A stretch of DNA of 64,000 nucleotides from GCA-2733415 sp965178655 (lineage in GTDB: Bacteria; Bacteroidota; Bacteroidia; Flavobacteriales; Flavobacteriaceae). Position numbers and translations under genes: made by a program. Every line of letters begins with the position of its first letter. Position 1 is the stretch's first letter. Below are positions 50,434 to 57,977 of the stretch, one piece after another. The stretch covers positions 1,612,001 to 1,676,000 of the forward strand of contig OZ238266.1 of the NCBI GenBank assembly GCA_965178655.1. The letters run 5' to 3'. A model generated the notes under the pieces. The model was given only the letters and a program-made list of their open reading frames with translations. It was not told the origin of the DNA and made no database searches.

Positions 50434-50589
50434 AACACTGAACACTGAAGTTTTGGATTCCCGCCTACGAGGGAAAGACAAGCAAGTACGGAATAACAAA
50501 CCTGCATGTCATGCTGAATTTATTTCAGCATCTAAACTCACTAAAAACAAATTGCAACACCTAGACCCTGAAACCAGTTCAGGGTGACA
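50434..50589 (+). repeat. 131-base direct repeat (left copy) plus type A palindrome
   Basis: 50434-50564 aligns without gaps to 56773-56903 with six mismatches in 131 bases. It includes a type D element (50455-50479) and a type B palindrome (50507-50533). 50564-50589 is a type A palindrome (with one base change, ACCAG for ACAAG) that runs into the remnant gene on the minus strand. Confidence 0.9.
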
Positions 50590-50697
50590 AGGTCGCATGT
50601 CATGCTCTGCTTGGCTCTGATACTCTACCGTATGTACTTTTTGTGAAAATCCAATAAATGAACAGGTAAACACGATTAAAGAAATAAATAATTTCAT
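50509..50697 (-). pseudogene. exported-protein gene cut short by a palindromic repeat
   Basis: The frame begins with a good signal peptide (MKLFISLIVFTCSFIGFSQ) and one unit KVHTVEYQSQAEHDM, which resembles the first strand unit of small secreted proteins built from VY-x3-Y-x-SQAD repeats (DUF6150-like). Directly after it the codons run through the type A and type B palindromes (reading CHPELVSGSRCC and DAEINSA) to a stop. I interpret this as the 5' end of a gene interrupted when repeat DNA was inserted or recombined in. The original part is about 50590-50697. Confidence 0.6.
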
Positions 50698-50739
50698 GGT
50701 TGATTTTTTTAGATTAAACTATAGTTATTAAAATAAGCT

Positions 50740-51684
50740 CTATTGTATAAAATAGGGCTTTGATTCTCTAAAACGGTCATTCCATTTTTTTGCAGCATTA
50801 AGAATGTTAAAAGACACTGAAAAGGAGTGACTTCCTCCTGAATGATTAAATAGGTCTTGTAATGATACATCATACCCATAGCCAAAACTAGTCATGTCTG
50901 AAATAGCATAATTTGTAAAAATTCCAAGAAGAGATTTTGGCTGAAAATGAACTCCTATTAAAATCGAATTTTGATATGTTACAGATGTAGATAATAATGT
51001 TGCTACTGGTGCACCGCTAATAATTTGATTTAATACTTGCGCACGGAATGTGTATTCTTTTTTAAAGCTAGTAGTGTATCCTGCCACACTATAAAAATGT
51101 GGTTTCTTAACATAAAAACTAGTATTCTCTAAATCATTTATAGTGTGTGATATTAGGTTTGGAGCAGCGATACCTACAAACCATTTTTTTTGGTGCAGAT
51201 AAGCCCCTACACCAATAATCGGTTTAAATAAAAAAGTGTTTCCATCATTATAAATTTCTTCATTAGGGTCATGAATGGTTAGTTGTTGATAGTCAATTTT
51301 AAAATGACTAAAACCTACTTTTAGCCCTAAAATTAATTTAGTGTCATCATTTAAGTATAGATGTAGGGCATAATTAGCTTCAGTATTCATGTTTTTTACT
51401 GCTCCAAAATCATCATTAAGGATAGACAACCCAACAGCGTGTTTTTCATTATGAAAATGCAACTGAGCATCTAAGGTTTGTGTAGTAGGCGCCCCCTCAA
51501 AACCAACCCATTGTGTTGAATATGTTCCTTTTATAAAAGAAGAATCCGTAACGCCTGTGTATGCAGGGTTGTAAAGACTAGGGTTATTGAAATAATCGGT
51601 TAATTTAATACCAGACTGTGAGAATAAAACCCCATAGAAAGATAGGAATGCTATAGTGTGAATAATTTTAAATTTATGTAACAT
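50740..51684 (-). CDS. PorP/SprF-family outer-membrane protein of type IX secretion
   Basis: A 314-residue beta-barrel-type protein with a signal peptide (IAFLSFYGVLFSQ) and the family hallmark NPSLYNPAYTG near residue 35, then alternating strands to the C-terminus. PorP/SprF proteins accompany type IX secretion and are usually encoded directly after a large adhesin with a type B sorting domain, as here: it starts one base after the LamG gene. It is probably a dedicated helper that attaches or secretes that adhesin. This is not the core sprF of the gliding operon but one of the many paralogues flavobacteria carry. Confidence 0.9.
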   Translation of the reverse strand: MLHKFKIIHTIAFLSFYGVLFSQSGIKLTDYFNNPSLYNPAYTGVTDSSFIKGTYSTQWVGFEGAPTTQTLDAQLHFHNEKHAVGLSILNDDFGAVKNMNTEANYALHLYLNDDTKLILGLKVGFSHFKIDYQQLTIHDPNEEIYNDGNTFLFKPIIGVGAYLHQKKWFVGIAAPNLISHTINDLENTSFYVKKPHFYSVAGYTTSFKKEYTFRAQVLNQIISGAPVATLLSTSVTYQNSILIGVHFQPKSLLGIFTNYAISDMTSFGYGYDVSLQDLFNHSGGSHSFSVSFNILNAAKKWNDRFRESKPYFIQ

Positions 51685-51685
51685 A

Positions 51686-54595
51686 TTATTTACTGTTTAT
51701 AGTTAAGAATCCTTTTTTAGTAACATGTTTGTGCTGATAGGGATTGTAATATTTAAATATATATAAATAAGATCCTGTAGGCAGGTACTTATCAGGATTA
51801 TAGACACCTTTAGTATTTGTTTTACCTCTAAAATATGTTGTTCCTTGGCCGTAATTTTGTTGTTGGTACAATAGCTGCCCATCTCGGTTATAGATTTCTA
51901 AACTATTACTAGGAAAAAACTCTACATGTTCTATATGCATATAATCATTTTGATTATTGTCATTTAAAGACAGGGCATTGTAGATGATAACCGTACAAGG
52001 AATAATAGTTGTTTGAATTTCTAATCGGATAGCGCTTTCGCAACCTGAAGACATATCGTAGTAAGTAGCGTAATAAGACATGTCGTTTTCTAATATTGTA
52101 GTTAAATTTAGTAGCACACCTCCGTTAGCTTCATCATACCATAAAACTTGATAGCCTAGTTCAGGAATGCTAATATCCTGTAACGTTTTATTATCCCCTA
52201 AGCAAAAGGTGTAATTGTTTGCTATTCCTTCTGGATTTGCAATATTCGTAATAGAAATAACTACCTCAAGTCTGTCTATACTCTCACAATTAACTATAGT
52301 TTGTGAGGCGTACACTATTTGCCCATCGGCTAGGGCATCAGTAGTATTGAGTGCTATTCCTGAGTCATTATACCATTGTAAATTACTTCCTGTAGCTACT
52401 AAATTATTAACCATTGCTGCATTACAAAAGGTTTGTGTTGAATTGCCTGTTGGTGCTAAAGGTTGGTTAATAGTAACAGTTACTTCAAGTCTGTCTATAC
52501 TCTCACAATCATCTATAGTTTGTGAGGCGTAGACTATTTGTCCATCGGCTAGGGCATCAGTAGTATTGAGTACTATTCCTGAGTCATTATACCATTGTAA
52601 ATTATTTCCTGTAGCTACTAAATCATTAACCGTTGCTGCATTACAAAAGGTTTGTGTTGTATTGCCTGTTGGTGCTGGGGTAGCATTAACGGTAATTGTG
52701 TAATATTCTCTACAAGTAACACCATTTGTAGTAACATCTACCCAGTATTCTGTTGTTTCTGATGGAGTTACATTTATTGTTGCTGTGGTTTCTCCATTAC
52801 TCCATAAATAAGATGAGTTAGTTTGTGTGCTTGTACTTCCGTTATACAAGTCTTGTATTTCTTGAGAGGAAAGAGCTCGGTTCCAAATGCCAAATTCATC
52901 AATTTTTCCATCTAAAAACATCTGAGGTGAACCACCACTAATTCTTGTCCCAAATCTAGAAGAATTAGCATCAATAGCAAAACTACATTGTGATTCCACA
53001 TAAGATGTAGAAACAATAGAGCCTCCTTGTGCAGAATATTGTAGAGATGTTGTAACTGCCACACCATTAACATATGCCTGTACATTTGAGTTTTCATACA
53101 CAAAAACAACATCTGTCCATTCATTAGTATTAAAAGAATTTAATGGTGTTTTAGCAATAGAGTATTTATTACCATTAACATTGTTCGCCCACTTTATAAC
53201 CAACTCATTATCAGAAGTAATTACAATATTAACCTCTTGCCAAAATTTAGTTTTTGTCCAAATCCCAAAATTTCCAACAGAATTTGTCTTAAATCTTGTA
53301 AAAGCTGTAAAAGTACTGACTTGTTGGGACGAAAGAAAAGCAGTAGCGAGTTGTACATAATCATTTGAACCATCAAAATCAATTGCATTGTTCGGTACAC
53401 CTGAAACATTAGTTGTATAACCTGGCCCTTGTAATGTCCCGTTATTAGAACCAATTAAATCATCTGTATTATTACAAAAAGAATAATAAGCGTTTAACCC
53501 ATTTATTAAAGTGCCAGCTGGAGCACTGCATAAATCCATATTTTGTGTAGCTCCTAAAACCTCTAAACCAACACTTTCTCCAGCACAAATATCTGTTTGC
53601 GAGGCAGTAATTTCTAGATCCATAATATTTACAACAACCTCTAATGTATCTTCACTCTCACAACCATTTTCAGTTTGTGAGGCGTACACTGTTTGTCCGC
53701 TAGTAAGTGCTGTAGTGTCAGAGAGTAGATTTCCGTCTGTGGCAGCATCATACCATTGTATATCAGTACCAGTAATAGCTATATCAGCTATAGTAGCCGC
53801 ATCACAAAAAGTTTGTGTGGTATTTCCTGTAGGTGCTGGGGTATTACAAGGATTGTTTCCAAAAAGTGTTGTGATTTCAGCAGTGCTAAGTGCTCGATTC
53901 CATAATCCAAAATCATCAAGAAAACCAGTTAAATATTGAGAAATACCAGGGGAAACTGGATGAGCTGCCCCAATATAATTTGTAGCTGTTGAATTTCCTG
54001 CTGCTTGAAATTGGTATTCTAGCTGTGCTGCATTACAAGGGCCTTCTGCAACTGAAACAGCATCTATAAAGAGTTCTAATTGTCCATTTAAAAGTGTTAC
54101 TGTTACCATATGCCACTCGCTAATTGAATATGCATTTGCATTACTGTTAATCCCAAAATAAGTCCCAGAACTACTGCCTCTAAAAGACACAGACCCATCA
54201 GGTTTCAACTGGAGAGAAATAGTTTTCCAGTAGCCCTCTTTAGCTGATATTTGATAATTATTATTAGGTAGTTGATCTACTTTAAACCAAACATTGTAGC
54301 TGAGCTCTGTCATTGCAGCACCTTCATAAAAAGTATCATTGAGTGCAATATGATCATTCCCATCAAAAGTAAAAGCGTTGTTAGTGTTCCCATACCTGTC
54401 TGTTGTTAAGCTAGCGCCGAATAATGTGCCGTTTACACCATTTACGATATCATCTGAATTCCCACAAAAGGGATAATAATGTATTAAACCGTTACTCAAA
54501 CCAGATGGTAAATCAGAAACCAAACATATTGGTGATTGTTGCCCGTTAACAAGTTGAATGATAAGAAAGGAAAAAAGTAAAATTATTTTTTTCAT
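51686..54595 (-). CDS. large LamG-domain surface protein with T9SS type B C-terminal domain
   Basis: A 969-residue secreted adhesin-like protein. A signal peptide (LLFSFLIIQLVNGQ) is followed by a LamG/concanavalin-like domain (about 30-225). Then come an Ig-like unit with TGNTTQTFCDAATIADIA, a second LamG domain (about 345-590), a WSNGETTATINVTP Ig-like unit, and two nearly identical 73-residue Ig-like units (about 640-777). The C-terminal gliding-motility-type sorting domain (about 880-969) contains NDYMHIEHVEFFPSNSLEIY, NRDGQLLY and YLPTGSYLYIFKY. It should be exported by type IX secretion and held at the cell surface. The ligand is unknown, probably a glycan. Confidence 0.92.
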   Translation of the reverse strand: MKKIILLFSFLIIQLVNGQQSPICLVSDLPSGLSNGLIHYYPFCGNSDDIVNGVNGTLFGASLTTDRYGNTNNAFTFDGNDHIALNDTFYEGAAMTELSYNVWFKVDQLPNNNYQISAKEGYWKTISLQLKPDGSVSFRGSSSGTYFGINSNANAYSISEWHMVTVTLLNGQLELFIDAVSVAEGPCNAAQLEYQFQAAGNSTATNYIGAAHPVSPGISQYLTGFLDDFGLWNRALSTAEITTLFGNNPCNTPAPTGNTTQTFCDAATIADIAITGTDIQWYDAATDGNLLSDTTALTSGQTVYASQTENGCESEDTLEVVVNIMDLEITASQTDICAGESVGLEVLGATQNMDLCSAPAGTLINGLNAYYSFCNNTDDLIGSNNGTLQGPGYTTNVSGVPNNAIDFDGSNDYVQLATAFLSSQQVSTFTAFTRFKTNSVGNFGIWTKTKFWQEVNIVITSDNELVIKWANNVNGNKYSIAKTPLNSFNTNEWTDVVFVYENSNVQAYVNGVAVTTSLQYSAQGGSIVSTSYVESQCSFAIDANSSRFGTRISGGSPQMFLDGKIDEFGIWNRALSSQEIQDLYNGSTSTQTNSSYLWSNGETTATINVTPSETTEYWVDVTTNGVTCREYYTITVNATPAPTGNTTQTFCNAATVNDLVATGNNLQWYNDSGIVLNTTDALADGQIVYASQTIDDCESIDRLEVTVTINQPLAPTGNSTQTFCNAAMVNNLVATGSNLQWYNDSGIALNTTDALADGQIVYASQTIVNCESIDRLEVVISITNIANPEGIANNYTFCLGDNKTLQDISIPELGYQVLWYDEANGGVLLNLTTILENDMSYYATYYDMSSGCESAIRLEIQTTIIPCTVIIYNALSLNDNNQNDYMHIEHVEFFPSNSLEIYNRDGQLLYQQQNYGQGTTYFRGKTNTKGVYNPDKYLPTGSYLYIFKYYNPYQHKHVTKKGFLTINSK
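52266..52457 (-). repeat. tandem coding repeat, unit 2 (Ig-like)
   Basis: Nearly identical at DNA level to 52485-52676, offset 219 bases (73 codons). It marks a recent in-frame duplication inside the LamG gene. A third, older and more diverged unit lies near 53640-53830. Confidence 0.85.
52485..52676 (-). repeat. tandem coding repeat, unit 1 (Ig-like)
   Basis: Partner of 52266-52457. Both encode the block GNxTQTFCNAA...NLQWYNDSG...ALADGQIVYASQT. Confidence 0.85.
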
Positions 54596-54608
54596 AATGT
54601 GTTGGTTT

Positions 54609-55037
54609 TTAAAGTGTTTTTAGTGAAAAACTAAAGGAGATGATTGCTAATGTTATGGATATAAAAGCAAGTAAGGTGCTTAGTAAAAATAAGTAGTAAC
54701 TTATCCTAAGTTCTTCCTTTGGGTGTTTTAAAAAATAATATAGGTGTTTGTCGAAGAAGTTTGCTTTTGATATTGTAACACATTCACCTTCGTTAGGAGA
54801 ACCTATTTCACGAGCACTAGTGTAATCCAGAAGCGCTTGCTCTTTTTTTACTTCATTATATCCGCGTATTTTTCGTATAATACTCTTATCCTTATGTGTA
54901 ATTTTTACAAGAGGTCGTTTGCTTTCAGATTGTATAAGTCCTTTTAGTTCATTGTTGTTAAAGTAAATCGTGTCAATTTTAAACTCTTTTTCCTTGCTTA
55001 CTTGATGTGGTAATAATAATTTTTTTGTGTTCCCCAT
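54609..55037 (-). CDS. hypothetical protein with C-terminal membrane anchor
   Basis: A 142-residue protein I do not recognise. The first ~105 residues are charged and soluble-looking, and include a lysine-rich region (HKDKSIIRKIRGYNEVKKEQ) and GSPNEGECVTISKANFF. Residues about 113-138 form one long hydrophobic segment (YYLFLLSTLLAFISITLAII). With no signal peptide it is probably a tail-anchored inner-membrane protein. It lies 13 bases before the LamG gene, so it may be the first gene of that surface-protein operon. Confidence 0.6.
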   Translation of the reverse strand: MGNTKKLLLPHQVSKEKEFKIDTIYFNNNELKGLIQSESKRPLVKITHKDKSIIRKIRGYNEVKKEQALLDYTSAREIGSPNEGECVTISKANFFDKHLYYFLKHPKEELRISYYLFLLSTLLAFISITLAIISFSFSLKTL

Positions 55038-55271
55038 GTTCTAAGTTTTCATTTTCTATCCTAAATTTACTACAATCCACCGCTCTTTTTTTAATAAATA
55101 ATTAGAAAGAATACATTCTAGTATTTTACTAAAAGGGGTATTTCTGCTGTTTTGGGTTGTTTTTTGTAAAACAGGTTATTTTCTTTAAACACCTTGTAAG
55201 CAATGGATTTAAGTTGTTTTATAGATACACGAAAAATACACGAAAGTCTATTTTAGTGTAGTTTGAAACCA

Positions 55272-55298
55272 TTGTTAATTATAATTGCATTAAATTTG
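55272..55298 (+). promoter_or_regulatory. promoter of the kelch-like gene
   Basis: TTG (55272-55274), 16 bases, then TAAATTTG (55291-55298), a full -7 match. A small leader hairpin AACGCTC-AAAAC-GAGTGTT (55302-55320) follows before the gene at 55337. The rest of the 299-base gap (55038-55336) shows nothing. Confidence 0.55.
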
Positions 55299-55336
55299 GT
55301 AAACGCTCAAAACGAGTGTTACAACTTTTCTAATTC

Positions 55337-56725
55337 ATGGCATATATGTACCAATGTAAAAATGTTTTTATAGCCTTTATTTTTTTGTTTTCGGCAATTG
55401 CTACAGCACAACAAGACTTTATAATAGACAGTAACTATTTGCTGTTTGAAGATGCAAAAACAAAAGAGCCAGTACTCTTATATAACGATTCTACGCTGGT
55501 TAGGGGGCATGATTTTAAAACCCACCAGGCCATAGACTTTCCTAAGGGTCTAATCCCATCAGATTTTAACCACTATTCATTTCAATTGCAACAACGTAAC
55601 TATATGGTAGATAACGGTTGTGGTGTTGTTATAGCATATAGTAACAATCAATTTACACGTATAGACAATTCTTTTCAGCACAAAAACCAATACGGCGCAG
55701 TGCCTTTTCAATACAAAAACGATATTTATTTATGGGGTGGTTACGGGATGTTTACGTTTAAAAACATACTTACCCAATATAGTTTTGATACCCATGAATG
55801 GAATGTTATAGAAATTAAAAACAGGAATTTAATAGAAGAAAGGGCTCGTGCAATAAGTGTACTTAAAGATGCTACCTTATATGTTTTTTCAGGGGACACT
55901 TTTGTAGGTAGTGATCTTACAAAAAGTGGTAAAATTAAAGATAATACGGTCTATGCCTTAGATTTACAAAAAATGGTTTGGAGCAAAAAAGGGCGTTATA
56001 CGCCTTTAATTGATTTTACACCATCAGCACCCCAAAATACTTTTCAGAAAGACTCCCGCAGTTATATTGTAAAAACTGATATTCTGGAAATTGACCCTTT
56101 TAACAATACAGTAAACAGGTATAAATTAGCGGATTTTAAAAACATAAAGAGCATTCTATACCATAAAAAAACTAAAAAAGTAAGCTATGTGTACTTAGTA
56201 TCTTCTGGTGAATTAAGAGTGTTCTCTGAGTCTTTTGAGTCTTTTAAAGGGGAGTTGATATCTTCAAAACAATTTTACCAGCCTGTAATTAATACTTCTT
56301 GGCTTATGTATGGTGGCGGAGGGGTGCTATTGTTGCTTTTTATAGCTATAGTATATGTTATGCTAAAAGGATATCATAAAAAGAGAAATGCATTAAGTTA
56401 TAATAGCCAAAAACAAGCGTTTTATTATCAAACTAATACGGTAACATGCTTTAGCGATCTACAAAAAGAAGTGTTGGTGTATTTAACAAAAAACCAAGGA
56501 CAATACGTGTTGCTTACTTCAATTAATGATATTGTTTTAAAAGGACATGAAAATGAAAACCATACAACTACCATAAAACGACGTGAGACCCTTTTAAAGG
56601 AATTAGCAACAGAATTAGGTGCGCTTTTGACAATAGATAAAAACAACGTAATGAGTACTCAAAAAAGTGCTAATGACAGACGTGTAAAGGAAATAAAGTT
56701 AAATATTGCTATTAGAGTTGTATAA
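55337..56725 (+). CDS. membrane-spanning kelch-like protein with cytoplasmic, possibly DNA-binding, tail
   Basis: A 462-residue protein with a signal peptide or N-terminal membrane segment (FIAFIFLFSAIATAQ), a periplasmic region of about 300 residues resembling kelch/galactose-oxidase propeller blades (NDIYLWGGYGMFTF, DATLYVFSGDTF), one membrane span (about 322-345, GGVLLLLFIAIVYVML) and a basic cytoplasmic domain of about 110 residues. The tail (VLVYLTKNQGQYVLLTSIND, then TTIKRRETLLKELATEL and RRVKEIKLN) has the helix-strand pattern of a winged helix. I infer a one-component transmembrane sensor-regulator. It lies next to the SprF/LamG locus in opposite orientation, which may be its target. 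Confidence 0.65.
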   Translation: MAYMYQCKNVFIAFIFLFSAIATAQQDFIIDSNYLLFEDAKTKEPVLLYNDSTLVRGHDFKTHQAIDFPKGLIPSDFNHYSFQLQQRNYMVDNGCGVVIAYSNNQFTRIDNSFQHKNQYGAVPFQYKNDIYLWGGYGMFTFKNILTQYSFDTHEWNVIEIKNRNLIEERARAISVLKDATLYVFSGDTFVGSDLTKSGKIKDNTVYALDLQKMVWSKKGRYTPLIDFTPSAPQNTFQKDSRSYIVKTDILEIDPFNNTVNRYKLADFKNIKSILYHKKTKKVSYVYLVSSGELRVFSESFESFKGELISSKQFYQPVINTSWLMYGGGGVLLLLFIAIVYVMLKGYHKKRNALSYNSQKQAFYYQTNTVTCFSDLQKEVLVYLTKNQGQYVLLTSINDIVLKGHENENHTTTIKRRETLLKELATELGALLTIDKNNVMSTQKSANDRRVKEIKLNIAIRVV

Positions 56726-56772
56726 CCGGTTTTTTTTTAATGTTTGTAATAATATATGGTTATTGAATGCTT

Positions 56773-56903
56773 AACACTGAACACTGAAGTTTTAAATTCC
56801 CGCCTACGCGGGAAAGACAAGCAAGTACGAAATAACAAACCTGCATGTCATGCTGAATTTATTTCAGCATCTCAACTTACTAAAAACAAATTGCAACACC
56901 TAG
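56773..56903 (+). repeat. 131-base direct repeat (right copy)
   Basis: Gapless partner of 50434-50564 (125 of 131 bases identical), same orientation, 6,339 bases apart. It contains a type D element (56794-56818, perfect stem TTCCCGC/GCGGGAA) and a type B palindrome (56846-56872). A decayed type B copy follows at 56937-56963. Confidence 0.9.
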
Positions 56904-56972
56904 CCTCTGAAACAAGTACGGAATAATAAAACCTGATGTCATGCTGAATTTATGTCATCATCTTAAATAATA

Positions 56973-56992
56973 ATACACTACCTTTAGTGTAT
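56973..56992 (+). promoter_or_regulatory. inverted repeat overlapping the esterase start codon
   Basis: ATACACTA-CCTT-TAGTGTAT is a perfect 8-base inverted repeat whose right arm includes the first two bases of the ATG (56991). It also contains TACCTTTA, one base from a -7 element. It could be an operator, or a hairpin limiting translation. Confidence 0.45.
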
Positions 56993-57911
56993 GAAAAATA
57001 ACACCCTCATAAAGTTAGCGCTCCTTAGTGCTATTTTCTATTTAAGCGCCTGTCAGGACAAAAACATAATAACCCCTGTTACACCACCAGTTACAGGAAC
57101 AATAACCACCACACTTACATTTGATGGGCTTACCCGTAGTTTTATACTATATGTGCCACAATCATACACAGGAACACAAGACGTACCTTTAGTATTAAAT
57201 TATCATGGTTATACATCAAATGCTGAAGCACAAATGTATTATGGAGACTTTAGAAGCCTAGCAGAGAGTGAAGGGTTTATAATAGTCCACCCACAAGGTA
57301 CACTACTCGACGGAGCAACGCATTGGAATGTAGATGGTTGGACTTTAGGAAGTACTGTAGACGATGTTGGGTTTACAGCAGCATTAATTGACTATATTTC
57401 GGAACGGTATAGTATAAACTCCAAAAAAGTATACGCAACAGGAATGTCTAATGGTGGTTATATGAGTTTTTTACTTGCTTGTCAGTTGAGTACTAAAATA
57501 GCAGCTATTGCTTCTGTTACAGGGTCAATGACACCGGAAAATTATCAAGATTGTAATCCGCAGCACCCAATGCCAGTTTTGCAAATTCACGGTACTGAAG
57601 ATGGTGTAGTGTCTTATAACGGCGAAACTTGGTCAGAACCTGTTACTACGGTAGTAGATTACTGGGCAAATTATAATAACTGCGATGCGGATCCAATAGT
57701 AGTAAACTTACCCGATATAGACACCACAGATGGTAGTGTTGTTAAAACAATTACGTTTAACAACGGCAACAATGGTGTTGTTACCAGACACTATAAGGTT
57801 ATAGGTGGTGGTCATAATTGGCCTGGAACCGTAGGTAATATGGATATAAGTGCTTCTAATGAGATTTGGGAATTCTTTTCAATGTATGATATTGATGGAT
57901 TAATTGAATAG
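56991..57911 (+). CDS. PHB-depolymerase/feruloyl-esterase-like lipoprotein
   Basis: An alpha/beta-hydrolase of 306 residues in the LpqC/PHB-depolymerase esterase family. The N-terminus is a lipoprotein signal (LLSAIFYLSAC, cysteine about residue 21). The catalytic serine lies in TGMSNGGYMS, the acid in HGTEDGVVSYNG, and the histidine in GGGHNWPGT. LNYHGYTSNAEAQM provides the oxyanion segment. It is likely anchored in the outer membrane or periplasm and hydrolyses esters such as feruloylated plant or algal glycans, or acetyl esters. No polysaccharide-utilisation genes sit beside it. The start codon lies inside a palindrome. Confidence 0.88.
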   Translation: MKNNTLIKLALLSAIFYLSACQDKNIITPVTPPVTGTITTTLTFDGLTRSFILYVPQSYTGTQDVPLVLNYHGYTSNAEAQMYYGDFRSLAESEGFIIVHPQGTLLDGATHWNVDGWTLGSTVDDVGFTAALIDYISERYSINSKKVYATGMSNGGYMSFLLACQLSTKIAAIASVTGSMTPENYQDCNPQHPMPVLQIHGTEDGVVSYNGETWSEPVTTVVDYWANYNNCDADPIVVNLPDIDTTDGSVVKTITFNNGNNGVVTRHYKVIGGGHNWPGTVGNMDISASNEIWEFFSMYDIDGLIE

Positions 57912-57928
57912 TATTAAGTGCAAAAAAC

Positions 57929-57961
57929 AAAAAAGCACCTTCATTTTGAAGGTGCTTTTTT
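57929..57961 (+). terminator. bidirectional terminator between esterase and hutU
   Basis: AAAAAAGCACCTTC-ATTTT-GAAGGTGCTTTTTT, a perfect 14-base stem with A and T runs. It serves both convergent genes. Confidence 0.9.
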
Positions 57962-57977
57962 GTTGTGTTAAGAAACT

